From contig CM055197.1 in NCBI GenBank assembly GCA_029224185.1, positions 24,922,562-24,986,561 on the forward strand: 64,000 nucleotides of DNA, written 5' to 3'. The position numbers and the translations under genes are program-made. Numbering within the stretch: the first letter of the stretch is position 1; every line of letters starts with the position of its first letter. The notes beneath the pieces are model-generated. The model did no database searches, had not been told where the DNA came from, and worked only from the letters and a program-made list of their open reading frames with translations. This document shows positions 1-10,562 of this stretch, piece by piece. This stretch comes from Karalla daura. Taxonomy: Eukaryota; Chordata; Actinopteri; Chaetodontiformes; Leiognathidae.

Positions 1-384
1 TGATGTCAGACAAGGTGAGCCAGTGTGACATCATCGCTGACGCCTTTGATCTTCCTGAAGACTTCAAAGCGTGATTCCTTTGGGATATGTTCAAGTCATA
101 TCAACTTTCATCCTTTGACTTTAAGTTGCTAAGCACTATCAAAGTGTAATTACTTTGATTTTTGAATGATCAGTTTTGTTCCTCCTCCACCCATTTGAGT
201 TTAGGAGGTCAAGTGTAACCCCTTTCTCATTACCTTGATTTTGGATTTCAAAATCAAGCTAATTACCCAGGGCAGACTTTTCTTTTCAATGTTGTCTTTT
301 TTTATTTTCCTAATGATGTCACAGAGATGTCATCAGACTACTCACTACATGAGAAAGACACCTGATAATGTCACAGTGACATAT
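1..384 (+). repeat. A-type 384-bp monomer (reference copy)
   Basis: A-type units read TCAAGTCATATCAACTTT after the common box, then a TTTAAGTTGCTAAGCACTATC stretch at about 118-139 where B units read CTGCTCAGGAACGTCAATG or similar. They end in the tail TGATGTCACAGAGATGTCATC followed by GAGAAAGACACCTGATAATG. The other A units are 769-1152, 2687-3070, 3455-3838 and 5373-5756. Three of them (769, 2687, 3455) carry GGATTACAAAATCATGC where this unit has GGATTTCAAAATCAAGC. The unit at 5373 is the most divergent A copy, with several private changes such as GGAGGTCAAGTGCAACC and ATGAGTAAGACACC. Confidence 0.9.
234..258. other. Inverted repeat inside the 384-bp monomer (10-bp arms, 5-bp loop)
   Basis: CTTGATTTTG at 234-243 and its exact reverse complement CAAAATCAAG at 249-258 flank the loop GATTT. 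B units keep an 8-bp version (TGATTTTG/CAAAATCA), because the sequence before it is AGTC rather than ACCT. The A units with CAAAATCATGC have one mismatch in the stem. The element recurs at the same phase in nearly every monomer. Confidence 0.9.
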
Positions 385-417
385 TGATGTCAGACAAGGT
401 GAGCCAGTGTGACATCA
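368..417. other. Dyad cluster at the monomer junction (ATGTCA/TGACAT)
   Basis: Around the boundary of units 1 and 2 lie three overlapping dyads: ATGTCAC-A-GTGACAT at 368-382 (7-bp arms, 1-bp centre), TGACAT-ATTG-ATGTCA at 377-392, and TGATGTCA at 385-392 pairing with TGACATCA at 410-417 (8-bp arms, 17-bp loop). An A-type unit has about six ATGTCA motifs counting both strands. The cluster recurs at each monomer junction; units ending in GTGACAAATTG lose one arm position. TGACATCA resembles CRE/AP-1-like sites, but binding is not shown here. Confidence 0.85.
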
Positions 418-1152
418 TCGCTGACGCCTTTGATCTTCCTGAAGACTTCAAAGCGTGATTCCTTTGGGAGATGTTCAGGTCATCTCGACTTTAGTCCATT
501 GAGTTGAGGCTGCTCAGGAACGTCAATGTATCACTACTTTGATTTTGGAATGATCAATTTAGTTCCTCCTTCACCCATTTGTGTGAAGGAAGTTAAGAGT
601 AAATCCTTTGTCATAAGTCTGATTTTGGATTTCAAAATCAAGCTAATTACACAGGGCAGACTTTTCTTTTCAAAGTTGTCCTTTTGTATTTTCCTATTCG
701 AGTCACAGAGATATCATCAAAATACTCACTACATGAGGAAGGCACCTGACAATGTCACAGTGACAAATTGATGTCAGACAAGGTGAGCCAGTGTGACATC
801 ATCGCTGACGCCTTTGATCTTCCTGAAGACTTCAAAGTGTGATTCCTTTGGGATATGTTCAAGTCATATCAACTTTCGTCCTTTGACTTTAAGTTGCTAA
901 GCACTATCAAAGTGTAATTACTTTGATTTTTGAATGATCAGTTTTGTTCCTCCTCCACCCATTTGAGTTTAGGAGGTCAAGTGTAACCCCTTTCTCATTA
1001 CCTTGATTTTGGATTACAAAATCATGCTAATTACCCAGGGCAGACTTTTCTTTTCAATGTTGTCTTTTTTTATTTTCCTAATGATGTCACAGAGATGTCA
1101 TCAGACTACTCACTACATGAGAAAGACACCTGATAATGTCACAGTGACATAT
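385..1152 (+). repeat. B-A dimer, copy 1 (repeated at 2303-3070)
   Basis: A B unit (385-768) followed by an A unit (769-1152). The same pair recurs at 2303-3070, 1918 bp away (five monomers), with only three differences seen by eye: AATTACACAGG against AATTACCCAGG in the B unit, TTCAAAGTGTG against TTCAAAGCGTG in the A unit, and TTTTCCTAATG against TTTTCCGAATG in the A unit. Both B units end in GTGACAAATTG rather than the usual GTGACATATTG. A third, more divergent B-A pair lies at 3071-3838. The dimer is therefore a small higher-order unit of this array. Confidence 0.8.
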
Positions 1153-1918
1153 TGATGTCAGACAAGGTGAGCCAGTGTGACATCATCGCTGACGCCTTTG
1201 ATCTTCCTGAAGACTTCAAAACGTGATTCCTTTGAGAGATGTTCAGGTCATCTCGACTTTAGTCCATTGAGTTTAGGCTGCTCTGCAACGTCAATGTATC
1301 ATTACTTTGATTTTAGAATGATCAATTTAGTTCCTCCTTCATCCATTTGTGTTAAGGAGGGTAAGAGTAAATCCTTTTTCATAAGTCTGATTTTGGATTT
1401 CAAAATCAAGCTAATTACCCAGGGCAGACTTTTCTTTTCAATGTTGTCCTTTTGTATGTTCCTATTCGAGTCAAGAGATATCATCAGACTACTCACTACA
1501 TGAGGAAGGCACCTGACAATGTCACAGTGACATATTGATGTCAGACAAGGTGAGCCAGTGTGACATCATCGCTGACGCCTTTGATCTTCCTGAAGACTTC
1601 AAAGCGTGATTCCTTTGGGAGATGTTCAGGTCATCTCGACTTTAGTCCATTGAGTTGAGGCTGCTCAGGAACGTCAATGTATCACTACTTTGATTTTAGA
1701 ATGATCAATTTAGTTCCTCCTTCACCCATTTGTGTGAAGGAAGTTAAGAGTAAATCCTTTGTCATAAGTCTGATTTTTGATTTCAAAGTCAAGCTAATTA
1801 CCCAGGGCAGACTTTTCTTTTCAAAGTTGTCCTTTTTTATTTTCCTATTCGAGTCAAGAGATATCATCAAAATACTCACTACATGAGGAAGGCACCTGAC
1901 AATGTCACAGTGACATAT
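1153..1918 (+). repeat. Pair of 383-bp B monomers, copy 1 (repeated at 4223-4988)
   Basis: Two consecutive B units of 383 bp. The missing base lies in the tail, where GAGTCACAGAGATATC becomes GAGTCAAGAGATATC. The same adjacent pair recurs at 4223-4988, 3070 bp away (eight monomers). The second members (1536-1918 and 4606-4988) look identical through most of their length. The first members differ at about five sites, for example ATTCCTTTGAGAGATG against ATTCCTTTGAGCGATG and TTCATCCATTTG against TTCACCCATTTG. Confidence 0.8.
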
Positions 1919-2302
1919 TGATGTCAGACAAGGTGAGCCAGTGTGACATCATCGCTGACGCCTTTGATCTTCCTGAAGACTTCAAAGCGTGATTCCTTTC
2001 GGAAATGTTCAGGTCATCTCGACTTTAGTCCATTGAGTTTAGGCTGCTCAGCAACGTCAATGTATCATTACTTTGATTTTAGAATGATCAATTTAGTTCC
2101 TCCTTCACCCATTTGTGTTCAGGAGGGTAAGAGTAAATCCTTTTTCATAAGTCTGATTTTGGATTTCAAAATCAAGCTAATTACCCAGGGCAGACTTTTC
2201 TTTTCAATGTTGTCTTTTTTTATTTTCCTAATGATGTCACAGAGATGTCATCAGACTACTCACTACATGAGAAAGACACCTGATAATGTCACAGTGACAT
2301 AT
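1919..2302 (+). repeat. Chimeric B/A monomer
   Basis: The front and middle are B-type (AGGTCATCTCGACTTTAG, CTGCTCAGCAACGTC, TTTAGAATGATCAATTTAG). The tail from about 2210 is A-type (CAATGTTGTCTTTTTTTATT, CTAATGATGTCACAG, GAGAAAGACACCTGATAATG). The switch falls in sequence shared by both types at about 2150-2210, so the exact breakpoint cannot be placed. It is the only B unit in the window with an A tail. Unequal exchange or gene conversion between A and B units is the simplest explanation. Confidence 0.85.
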
Positions 2303-3070
2303 TGATGTCAGACAAGGTGAGCCAGTGTGACATCATCGCTGACGCCTTTGATCTTCCTGAAGACTTCAAAGCGTGATTCCTTTGGGAGATGTTCAGGTCA
2401 TCTCGACTTTAGTCCATTGAGTTGAGGCTGCTCAGGAACGTCAATGTATCACTACTTTGATTTTGGAATGATCAATTTAGTTCCTCCTTCACCCATTTGT
2501 GTGAAGGAAGTTAAGAGTAAATCCTTTGTCATAAGTCTGATTTTGGATTTCAAAATCAAGCTAATTACCCAGGGCAGACTTTTCTTTTCAAAGTTGTCCT
2601 TTTGTATTTTCCTATTCGAGTCACAGAGATATCATCAAAATACTCACTACATGAGGAAGGCACCTGACAATGTCACAGTGACAAATTGATGTCAGACAAG
2701 GTGAGCCAGTGTGACATCATCGCTGACGCCTTTGATCTTCCTGAAGACTTCAAAGCGTGATTCCTTTGGGATATGTTCAAGTCATATCAACTTTCGTCCT
2801 TTGACTTTAAGTTGCTAAGCACTATCAAAGTGTAATTACTTTGATTTTTGAATGATCAGTTTTGTTCCTCCTCCACCCATTTGAGTTTAGGAGGTCAAGT
2901 GTAACCCCTTTCTCATTACCTTGATTTTGGATTACAAAATCATGCTAATTACCCAGGGCAGACTTTTCTTTTCAATGTTGTCTTTTTTTATTTTCCGAAT
3001 GATGTCACAGAGATGTCATCAGACTACTCACTACATGAGAAAGACACCTGATAATGTCACAGTGACATAT
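2303..3070 (+). repeat. B-A dimer, copy 2
   Basis: Second copy of the dimer at 385-1152. The A half carries a private TTTTCCGAATGATG change (about 2994-3003). See the copy 1 entry for the other differences. Confidence 0.8.
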
Positions 3071-4222
3071 TGATGTCAGACAAGGTGAGCCAGTGTGACA
3101 TCATCGCTGACGCCTTTGATCTTCCTGAAGACTTCAAAGCGTGATTCCTTTGGGAGATGTTCAGGTCATCTCGACTTTAGTCCATTGAGTATAGGCTGCT
3201 CAGGAACGTCAATGTATCATTACTTTGATTTTAGAATGATCAATTTAGTTCCTCCTTCACCCATTTGTGTTCAGGAGGGTAAGAGTAAATCCTTTTTCAT
3301 AAGTCTGATTTTGGATTTCAAAATCAAGCTAATTACACAGGGCAGACTTTTCTTTTCAATGTTGTCCTTTTGTATGTTCCTATTCGAGTCACAGAGATAT
3401 CATCAAAATACTCACTACATGAGGAAGGCACCTGACAATGTCACAGTGACAAATTGATGTCAGACAAGGTGAGCCAGTGTGACATCATCGCTGACGCCTT
3501 TGATCTTCCTGAAGACTTCAAAGCGTGATTCCTTTGGGATATGTTCAAGTCATATCAACTTTCGTCCTTTGACTTTAAGTTGCTAAGCACTATCAAAGTG
3601 TAATTACTTTGATTTTTGAATGATCAGTTTTGTTCCTCCTCCACCCATTTGAGTTTAGGAGGTCAAGTGTAACCCCTTTCTCATTACCTTGATTTTGGAT
3701 TACAAAATCATGCTAATTACCCAGGGCAGACTTTTCTTTTCAATGTTGTCTTTTTTTATTTTCCTAATGATGTCACAGAGATGTCATCAGACTACTCACT
3801 ACATGAGAAAGACACCTGATAATGTCACAGTGACATATTGATGTCAGACAAGGTGAGCCAGTGTGACATCATCGCTGACGCCTTTGATCTTCCTGAAGAC
3901 TTCAAAGCGTGATTCCTTTGGGAGATGTTCAGGTCATCTCGACTTTAGTCCATTGAGTTGAGGCTGCTCAGGAACGTCAATGTATCACTACTTTGATTTT
4001 GGAATGGTCAATTTAGTTCCTCCTTCACCCATTTGTGTGAAGGAAGTTAAGAGTAAATCCTTTGTCATAAGTCTGATTTTGGATTTCAAAATCAAGCTAA
4101 TTACCCAGGGCAGACTTTTCTTTTCAAAGTTGTCCTTTTGTATTTTCCTATTCGAGTCACAGAGATATCATCAAAATACTCACTACATGAGGAAGGCACC
4201 TGACAATGTCACAGTGACATAT

Positions 4223-4988
4223 TGATGTCAGACAAGGTGAGCCAGTGTGACATCATCGCTGACGCCTTTGATCTTCCTGAAGACTTCAAAGCGTGATTCC
4301 TTTGAGCGATGTTCAGGTCATCTCGACTTTAGTCCATTGAGTTTAGGCTGCTCTGCAACGTCAATGTATCATTACTTTGATTTTAGAATGATCAATTTAG
4401 TTCCTCCTTCACCCATTTGTGTTAAGGAGGGTAAGAGTAAATCCTTTTTCATAAGTCTGATTTTGGATTTCAAAATCAAGCTAATAACCCAGGGCAGACT
4501 TTTCTTTTCAATGTTGTCCTTTTGTATGTTCCTATTCGAGTCAAGAGATATCATCAAAATACTCACTACATGAGGAAGGCACCTGACAATGTCACAGTGA
4601 CATATTGATGTCAGACAAGGTGAGCCAGTGTGACATCATCGCTGACGCCTTTGATCTTCCTGAAGACTTCAAAGCGTGATTCCTTTGGGAGATGTTCAGG
4701 TCATCTCGACTTTAGTCCATTGAGTTGAGGCTGCTCAGGAACGTCAATGTATCACTACTTTGATTTTAGAATGATCAATTTAGTTCCTCCTTCACCCATT
4801 TGTGTGAAGGAAGTTAAGAGTAAATCCTTTGTCATAAGTCTGATTTTTGATTTCAAAGTCAAGCTAATTACCCAGGGCAGACTTTTCTTTTCAAAGTTGT
4901 CCTTTTTTATTTTCCTATTCGAGTCAAGAGATATCATCAAAATACTCACTACATGAGGAAGGCACCTGACAATGTCACAGTGACATAT
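4223..4988 (+). repeat. Pair of 383-bp B monomers, copy 2
   Basis: Second copy of the 383-bp pair at 1153-1918, at an offset of 3070 bp. The first unit has a private AGCTAATAACCCAGG, where other units read AGCTAATTACCCAGG. Confidence 0.8.
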
Positions 4989-5756
4989 TGATGTCAGACA
5001 AGGTGAGCCAGTGTGACATCATCGCTGACGCCTTTGATCTTCCTGAAGACTTCAAAGCGTGATTCCTTTGGGAGATGTTCAGGTCATCTCGACTTTTGTC
5101 CATTGAGTTGAGGCTGCTCAGGAACGTCAATGTATCACTACTTTGATTTTGGAATGATCAATTTAGTTCCTCCTTCACCCATTTGTGTGAAGGAAGTTAA
5201 GAGTAAATCCTTTGTCATATGTCTGATTTTGGATTTCAAAATCAAGCTAATTACCCAGGGCAGACTTTTCTTTTCAATGTTGTCCTTTTGTATGTTCCTA
5301 TTCGAGTCACAGAGATATCATCAAAATACTCACTGCATGAGGAAGGCACCTGACAATGTCACAGTGACATATTGATGTCAGACAAGGTGAGCCAGTGTGA
5401 CATCATCGCTGACGCCTTTGATCTTCCTGAAGACTTCAAAGCGTGATTCCTTTGGGAAATGTTCAAGTCATATCAACTTTAGTCCTTTGACTTTAAGTTG
5501 CTAAGCACTATCAAAGTGTAATTACTTTGATTTTAGAATGTTCAGTTTTGTTCCTCCTCCACCCATTTGAGTTTTGGAGGTCAAGTGCAACCCCTTTCTC
5601 ATTACCTTGATATTGGATTACAAAATCAAGCTAATTACCCAGGGCAGACTTTTCTTTCCAATGTTGTCTTTTTTTATTTTCCTAATGATGTCACAGAGAT
5701 ATCATCAGACTACTCACTACATGAGTAAGACACCTGATAATGTCACAGTGACATAT

Positions 5757-6000
5757 TGATGTCAGACAAGGTGAGCCAGTGTGACATCATCGCTGACGCC
5801 TTTGATCTTCCTGAAGACTTCAAAGCGTGATTCCTTTGGGAAATGTTCAGGTCATCTCGACTTTAGTCCATTGAGTATAGGCTGCTCAGGAACGTCAATG
5901 TATCATTACTTTGATTTTAGAATGATCAATTTAGTTCCTCCTTCACCCATTTGTGTTCAGGAGGGTAAGAGTAAATCCTTTTTCATAAGTCTGATTTTGG
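5757..6000 (+). repeat. Partial B-type 384-bp monomer, cut by the gap
   Basis: The first 244 bp of a B unit, ending in CTGATTTTGG directly before the N run. It shares the rare GAGTATAGGCTGC with the unit at 3071 but lacks all tail sequence. The break is where assembled sequence stops, not a biological end. Confidence 0.9.
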
Positions 6001-6100
6001 NNNNNNNNNNNNNNNNNNNNNNNNNNNNNNNNNNNNNNNNNNNNNNNNNNNNNNNNNNNNNNNNNNNNNNNNNNNNNNNNNNNNNNNNNNNNNNNNNNNN
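6001..6100. other. Assembly gap of exactly 100 N
   Basis: A run of 100 N separates the two arrays. The round length is the usual placeholder for a gap of unknown size. The right side resumes in phase with a 177-bp monomer (CGAAAGTGAAAAAAACG); the left side stops inside a 384-bp monomer. The true junction and any sequence between the satellites are missing. Confidence 0.99.
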
Positions 6101-6142
6101 CGAAAGTGAAAAAAACGACCACCCCGGACCTGTCGTTTTGGC

Positions 6143-6152
6143 CGGGATCCCG
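6143..6152. other. CGGGATCCCG palindrome, one per 177-bp monomer (BamHI site)
   Basis: A perfect 10-bp palindrome with GGATCC at its centre. It was present in every monomer inspected, with no change noticed inside it, so BamHI should cut the array into a 177-bp ladder. Confidence 0.9.
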
Positions 6153-6522
6153 ACCCTGAGCGAGCGAGTCCAAACCCACGATTTGGGGTGTGTGCCGCCT
6201 CCGGGGTGGCCCACACTCACTGGAAAGAGCAATCCCGAGGCCGGGTGGGGTCCAGGAGCTGAGATATTAACCCTCGCCGAAAGTGAAAAAAACGACCACC
6301 CCGGACCTGTCGCTTTGGCCGGGATCCCGACCCCGAGCGAGTGAGCACAAACCCACGATTTGGGCTGTTTGCCGCCTCCGGGGTGGCCCACGCTCACTGG
6401 AAAAAGCAATCCCGAGGCCGGGTGGGGTCCAGGAGCTGAGATATTAACCCTCGCCGAAAGTGAAAAAAACGACCACCCCGGACCTGTCGTTTTGGCCGGG
6501 ATCCCGACTCCGAGCGAGCGAG

Positions 6523-6541
6523 CCCAAACCCACGATTTGGG
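6523..6541. other. CCCAAA/TTTGGG hairpin in the 177-bp monomer
   Basis: CCCAAA at 6523-6528 and TTTGGG at 6536-6541 flank the 7-base loop CCCACGA. Monomers with GAGTCCAAA keep 5-bp arms and those with GTGAGCACAAA keep a shorter stem. A second short stem, CCCG-AGGC-CGGG, lies later in monomers of the GAGGCCGGG type. Confidence 0.8.
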
Positions 6542-7729
6542 GTGTGTGCCGCCTCCGGGGTGGCCCACGCTCACTGGAAAGAGCAATCCCGAGGCCGGGT
6601 GGGGTCCAGGAGCTGGGATATTAACCCTCGCCGAAAGTGAAAAAAACGACCACCCCGGACCTGTCGTTTTGGCCGGGATCCCGACCCCGAGCGAGCGAGC
6701 CCAAACCCACGATTTGGGGTGTGTGCCGCCTCCGGGGTGGCCCACGCTCACTGGAAAAAGCAATCCCGAGGCCGGGTGCGGTCCAGGAGCTGGGATATTA
6801 ACCCTCGCCGAAAGTGAAAAAAACGACCACCCCGGACCTGTCGTTTTGGCCGGGATCCCGACCCCGAGCGAGTGAGCCCAAACCCACGATTTGGGCTGTT
6901 TGCCGCCTCCGGGGTGGCCCACGCTCACTGGAAAAAGCAATCCCGAGGCCGGGTGGGGTCCAGGAGCTGAGATATTAACCCTCGCCGAAAGTGAAAAAAA
7001 CGACCACCCCGGACCTGTCGCTTTGGCCGGGATCCCGACCCCGAGCGAGCGAGTCCAAACCCACGATTTGGGGTGTGAGCCGCCTCCGGGGTGGCCCACG
7101 CTCACTGGAAAAAGCAATCCCGAGGCCGGGTGGGGTCCAGGAGCTGAGATATTAAAATTCGCCGAAAGTGAAAAAAACGACCACCCCGGACCTGTCGTTT
7201 TGGCCGGGATCCCGACCCTGAGCGAGCGAGTCCAAACCCACGATTTGGGGTGTGTGCCGCCTCCGGGGTGGCCCACACTCACTGGAAAGAGCAATCCCGA
7301 GGCCGGGTGGGGTCCAGGAGCTGAGATATTAACCCTCGCCGAAAGTGAAAAAAACGACCACCCCGGACCTGTCGTTTTGGCCGGGATCCCGACCCCGAGC
7401 GAGCGAGTCCAAACCCACGATTTGGGGTGTGTGCCGCCTCCGGGGTGGCCCACGCTCACTGGAAAGAGCAATCCCGATGCCGGGTGAGGTGCCAGAGCTG
7501 AAATCTGAACCCTCGCCGAAAGTGAAAAAAAACGACCACCCCGGACCTGTCGTTTTGGCCGGGATCCCGACCCCGAGCGAGCGAGCCCAAACCCACGATT
7601 TGGGGTGTGAGCCGCCTCCGGGGTGGCCCACGCTCACTGGAAAGAGCAATCCCGATGCCGGGTGAGGTGCCAGAGCTGAGATATTAAAACTCGCCGAAAG
7701 TGAAAAAAACGACCACCCCGGACCTGTCG

Positions 7730-8484
7730 CTTTGGCCGGGATCCCGACCCCGAGCGAGCGAGTCCAAACCCACGATTTGGGCTGTTTGCCGCCTCCGGGG
7801 TGGCCCACGCTCACTGGAAAAAGCAATCCCGAGGCCAGGTGGGGTCCAGGAGCTGAGATATTAACCCTCGCCGAAAGTGAAAAAAACGACAACCCCGGAC
7901 CTGTCGTTTTGGCCGGGATCCCGACCCCGAGCGAGCGAGTCCAAACCCACGATTTGGGGTGTGAGCCGCCTCCGGGGTGGCCCACGCTCACTGGAAAGAG
8001 CAATCCCGAGGCCGGGTGGGGTCCAGGAGCTGAGATATTAACCCTCGCCGAAAGTGAAAAAAACGACCACCCCGGACCTGTCGTTTTGGCCGGGATCCCG
8101 ACCCCGAGCGAGCGAGTCCAAACCCACGATTTGGGGTGTGAGCCGCCTCCGGGGTGGCCCACGCTCACTGGAAAGAGCAATCCCGAGGCCGGGTGAGGTT
8201 TCAGAGCTGAGATATTAAAACTCGCCGAAAGTGAAAAAAACGACCACCCCGGACCTGTCGTTTTGGCCGGGATCCCGACCCCGAGCGAGCGAGCCCAAAC
8301 CCACGATTTGGGGTGTGAGCCGCCTCCGGGGTGGCCCACGCTCACTGGAAAGAGCAATCCCGATGCCGGGTGAGGTGCCAGAGCTGAGATATTAAAACTC
8401 GCCGAAAGTGGAAAAAACGACCACCCCGGACCTGTCGTTTTGGCCGGGATCCCGACCCCGAGCGAGTGAGCCCAAACCCACGAT
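7730..8484. repeat. 177-bp monomers outside the 2833-bp duplication
   Basis: Ordinary 177-bp monomers, including a GAGGCCAGGTGGGG unit and a private ACGACAACCCCGG change at about 7887-7892. Nothing else was seen here. Confidence 0.75.
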
Positions 8485-9192
8485 TTGGGCTGTTTGCCGC
8501 CTCCGGGGTGGCCCACGCTCACTGGAAAAAGCAATCCCGAGGCCGGGTGGGGTCCAGGAGCTGAGATATTAACCCTCGCCGAAAGTGAAAAAAACGACCA
8601 CCCCGGACCTGTCGTTTTGGCCGGGATCCCGACCCCGAGCGAGCGAGCCCAAACCCACGATTTGGGGTGTGTGCCGCCTCCGGGGTGGCCCACGCTCACT
8701 GGAAAGAGCAATCCCGAGGCCGGGTGGGGTCCAGGAGCTGGGATATTAACCCTCGCCGAAAGTGAAAAAAACGACCACCCCGGACCTGTCGTTTTGGCCG
8801 GGATCCCGACCCCGAGCGAGCGAGCCCAAACCCACGATTTGGGGTGTGTGCCGCCTCCGGGGTGGCCCACGCTCACTGGAAAAAGCAATCCCGAGGCCGG
8901 GTGCGGTCCAGGAGCTGGGATATTAACCCTCGCCGAAAGTGAAAAAAACGACCACCCCGGACCTGTCGTTTTGGCCGGGATCCCGACCCCGAGCGAGTGA
9001 GCCCAAACCCACGATTTGGGCTGTTTGCCGCCTCCGGGGTGGCCCACGCTCACTGGAAAAAGCAATCCCGAGGCCGGGTGGGGTCCAGGAGCTGAGATAT
9101 TAACCCTCGCCGAAAGTGAAAAAAACGACCACCCCGGACCTGTCGCTTTGGCCGGGATCCCGACCCCGAGCGAGTGAGCACAAACCCACGAT
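8485..9192. repeat. Four-monomer (708-bp) derivative of the 885-bp HOR
   Basis: The diagnostic order matches the five-monomer unit seen later, but the fifth monomer (GTGTGAGCC...GATGCCGGGTGAGG) is missing, so the next copy starts 708 bp on, at about 9193. The flanking GTGAGCACAAA marker is kept. Loss of exactly one monomer by unequal exchange is the simplest reading. Confidence 0.7.
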
Positions 9193-10562
9193 TTGGGCTG
9201 TTTGCCGCCTCCGGGGTGGCCCACGCTCACTGGAAAAAGCAATCCCGAGGCCGGGTGGGGTCCAGGAGCTGAGATATTAACCCTCGCCGAAAGTGAAAAA
9301 AACGACCACCCCGGACCTGTCGTTTTGGCCGGGATCCCGACTCCGAGCGAGCGAGCCCAAACCCACGATTTGGGGTGTGTGCCGCCTCCGGGGTGGCCCA
9401 CGCTCACTGGAAAGAGCAATCCCGAGGCCGGGTGGGGTCCAGGAGCTGGGATATTAACCCTCGCCGAAAGTGAAAAAAACGACCACCCCGGACCTGTCGT
9501 TTTGGCCGGGATCCCGACCCCGAGCGAGCGAGCCCAAACCCACGATTTGGGGTGTGTGCCGCCTCCGGGGTGGCCCACGCTCACTGGAAAAAGCAATCCC
9601 GAGGCCGGGTGCGGTCCAGGAGCTGGGATATTAACCCTCGCCGAAAGTGAAAAAAACGACCACCCCGGACCTGTCGTTTTGGCCGGGATCCCGACCCCGA
9701 GCGAGTGAGCCCAAACCCACGATTTGGGCTGTTTGCCGCCTCCGGGGTGGCCCACGCTCACTGGAAAAAGCAATCCCGAGGCCGGGTGGGGTCCAGGAGC
9801 TGAGATATTAACCCTCGCCGAAAGTGAAAAAAACGACCACCCCGGACCTGTCGCTTTGGCCGGGATCCCGACCCCGAGCGAGCGAGTCCAAACCCACGAT
9901 TTGGGGTGTGAGCCGCCTCCGGGGTGGCCCACGCTCACTGGAAAAAGCAATCCCGAGGCCGGGTGGGGTCCAGGAGCTGAGATATTAAAATTCGCCGAAA
10001 GTGAAAAAAACGACCACCCCGGACCTGTCGTTTTGGCCGGGATCCCGACCCTGAGCGAGCGAGTCCAAACCCACGATTTGGGGTGTGTGCCGCCTCCGGG
10101 GTGGCCCACACTCACTGGAAAGAGCAATCCCGAGGCCGGGTGGGGTCCAGGAGCTGAGATATTAACCCTCGCCGAAAGTGAAAAAAACGACCACCCCGGA
10201 CCTGTCGTTTTGGCCGGGATCCCGACCCCGAGCGAGCGAGTCCAAACCCACGATTTGGGGTGTGTGCCGCCTCCGGGGTGGCCCACGCTCACTGGAAAGA
10301 GCAATCCCGATGCCGGGTGAGGTGCCAGAGCTGAAATCTGAACCCTCGCCGAAAGTGAAAAAAAACGACCACCCCGGACCTGTCGTTTTGGCCGGGATCC
10401 CGACCCCGAGCGAGCGAGCCCAAACCCACGATTTGGGGTGTGAGCCGCCTCCGGGGTGGCCCACGCTCACTGGAAAGAGCAATCCCGATGCCGGGTGAGG
10501 TGCCAGAGCTGAGATATTAAAACTCGCCGAAAGTGAAAAAAACGACCACCCCGGACCTGTCG
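8934..10562. repeat. Tandem duplication, offset 2833 bp, copy 2
   Basis: Counterpart of 6101-7729. It includes the 178-bp variant starting at 10350 and the same run of diagnostic monomers, such as CACACTCACTGG before the 178-bp unit. Confidence 0.8.

Larger units (their letters stand above)
1..6000. repeat. 384-bp AT-rich satellite array (15 monomers plus a partial one)
   Basis: A head-to-tail tandem array. Taking the recurring TGATGTCAGACAAGG as the monomer start, units begin at 1, 385, 769, 1153, 1536, 1919, 2303, 2687, 3071, 3455, 3839, 4223, 4606, 4989, 5373 and 5757, so spacing is 384 bp except for four 383-bp units. Unit 1-384 counted by hand is 145/384 GC (38%) with 3 CpG, all within its first 75 bp. 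Two subfamilies alternate irregularly: A (starts 1, 769, 2687, 3455, 5373) and B (the rest). They share the first 85 bp and the end of the unit but differ in the middle. No gene, RNA or transposon signature was seen. The array begins before the window and is cut by the N gap. The family is not recognised. Confidence 0.97.
6101..7729. repeat. Tandem duplication, offset 2833 bp, copy 1
   Basis: The monomer order from the gap edge to 7729 matches 8934-10562. The offset of 2833 bp is 16 monomers plus the extra A of the 178-bp variant starting at 7517. Identity ends where CGCTTTGG (7730) faces CGTTTTGG (10563). Because the left end lies at the gap, the full repeat may be longer. Confidence 0.8.

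Noticed and set aside
6001..6100. Common ancestry of the 384-bp and 177-bp satellites
   Set aside because: Their consensus sequences share no stretch that I can align, and they differ strongly in composition (38% against 64% GC).
526..6344. Short open frames (61-187 codons) in the 384-bp array, some running through the N gap
   Set aside because: They recur once per monomer, are broken by A-type units and by the 383-bp units, and have no recognisable domain. The one at 5781-6344 is joined only through N.
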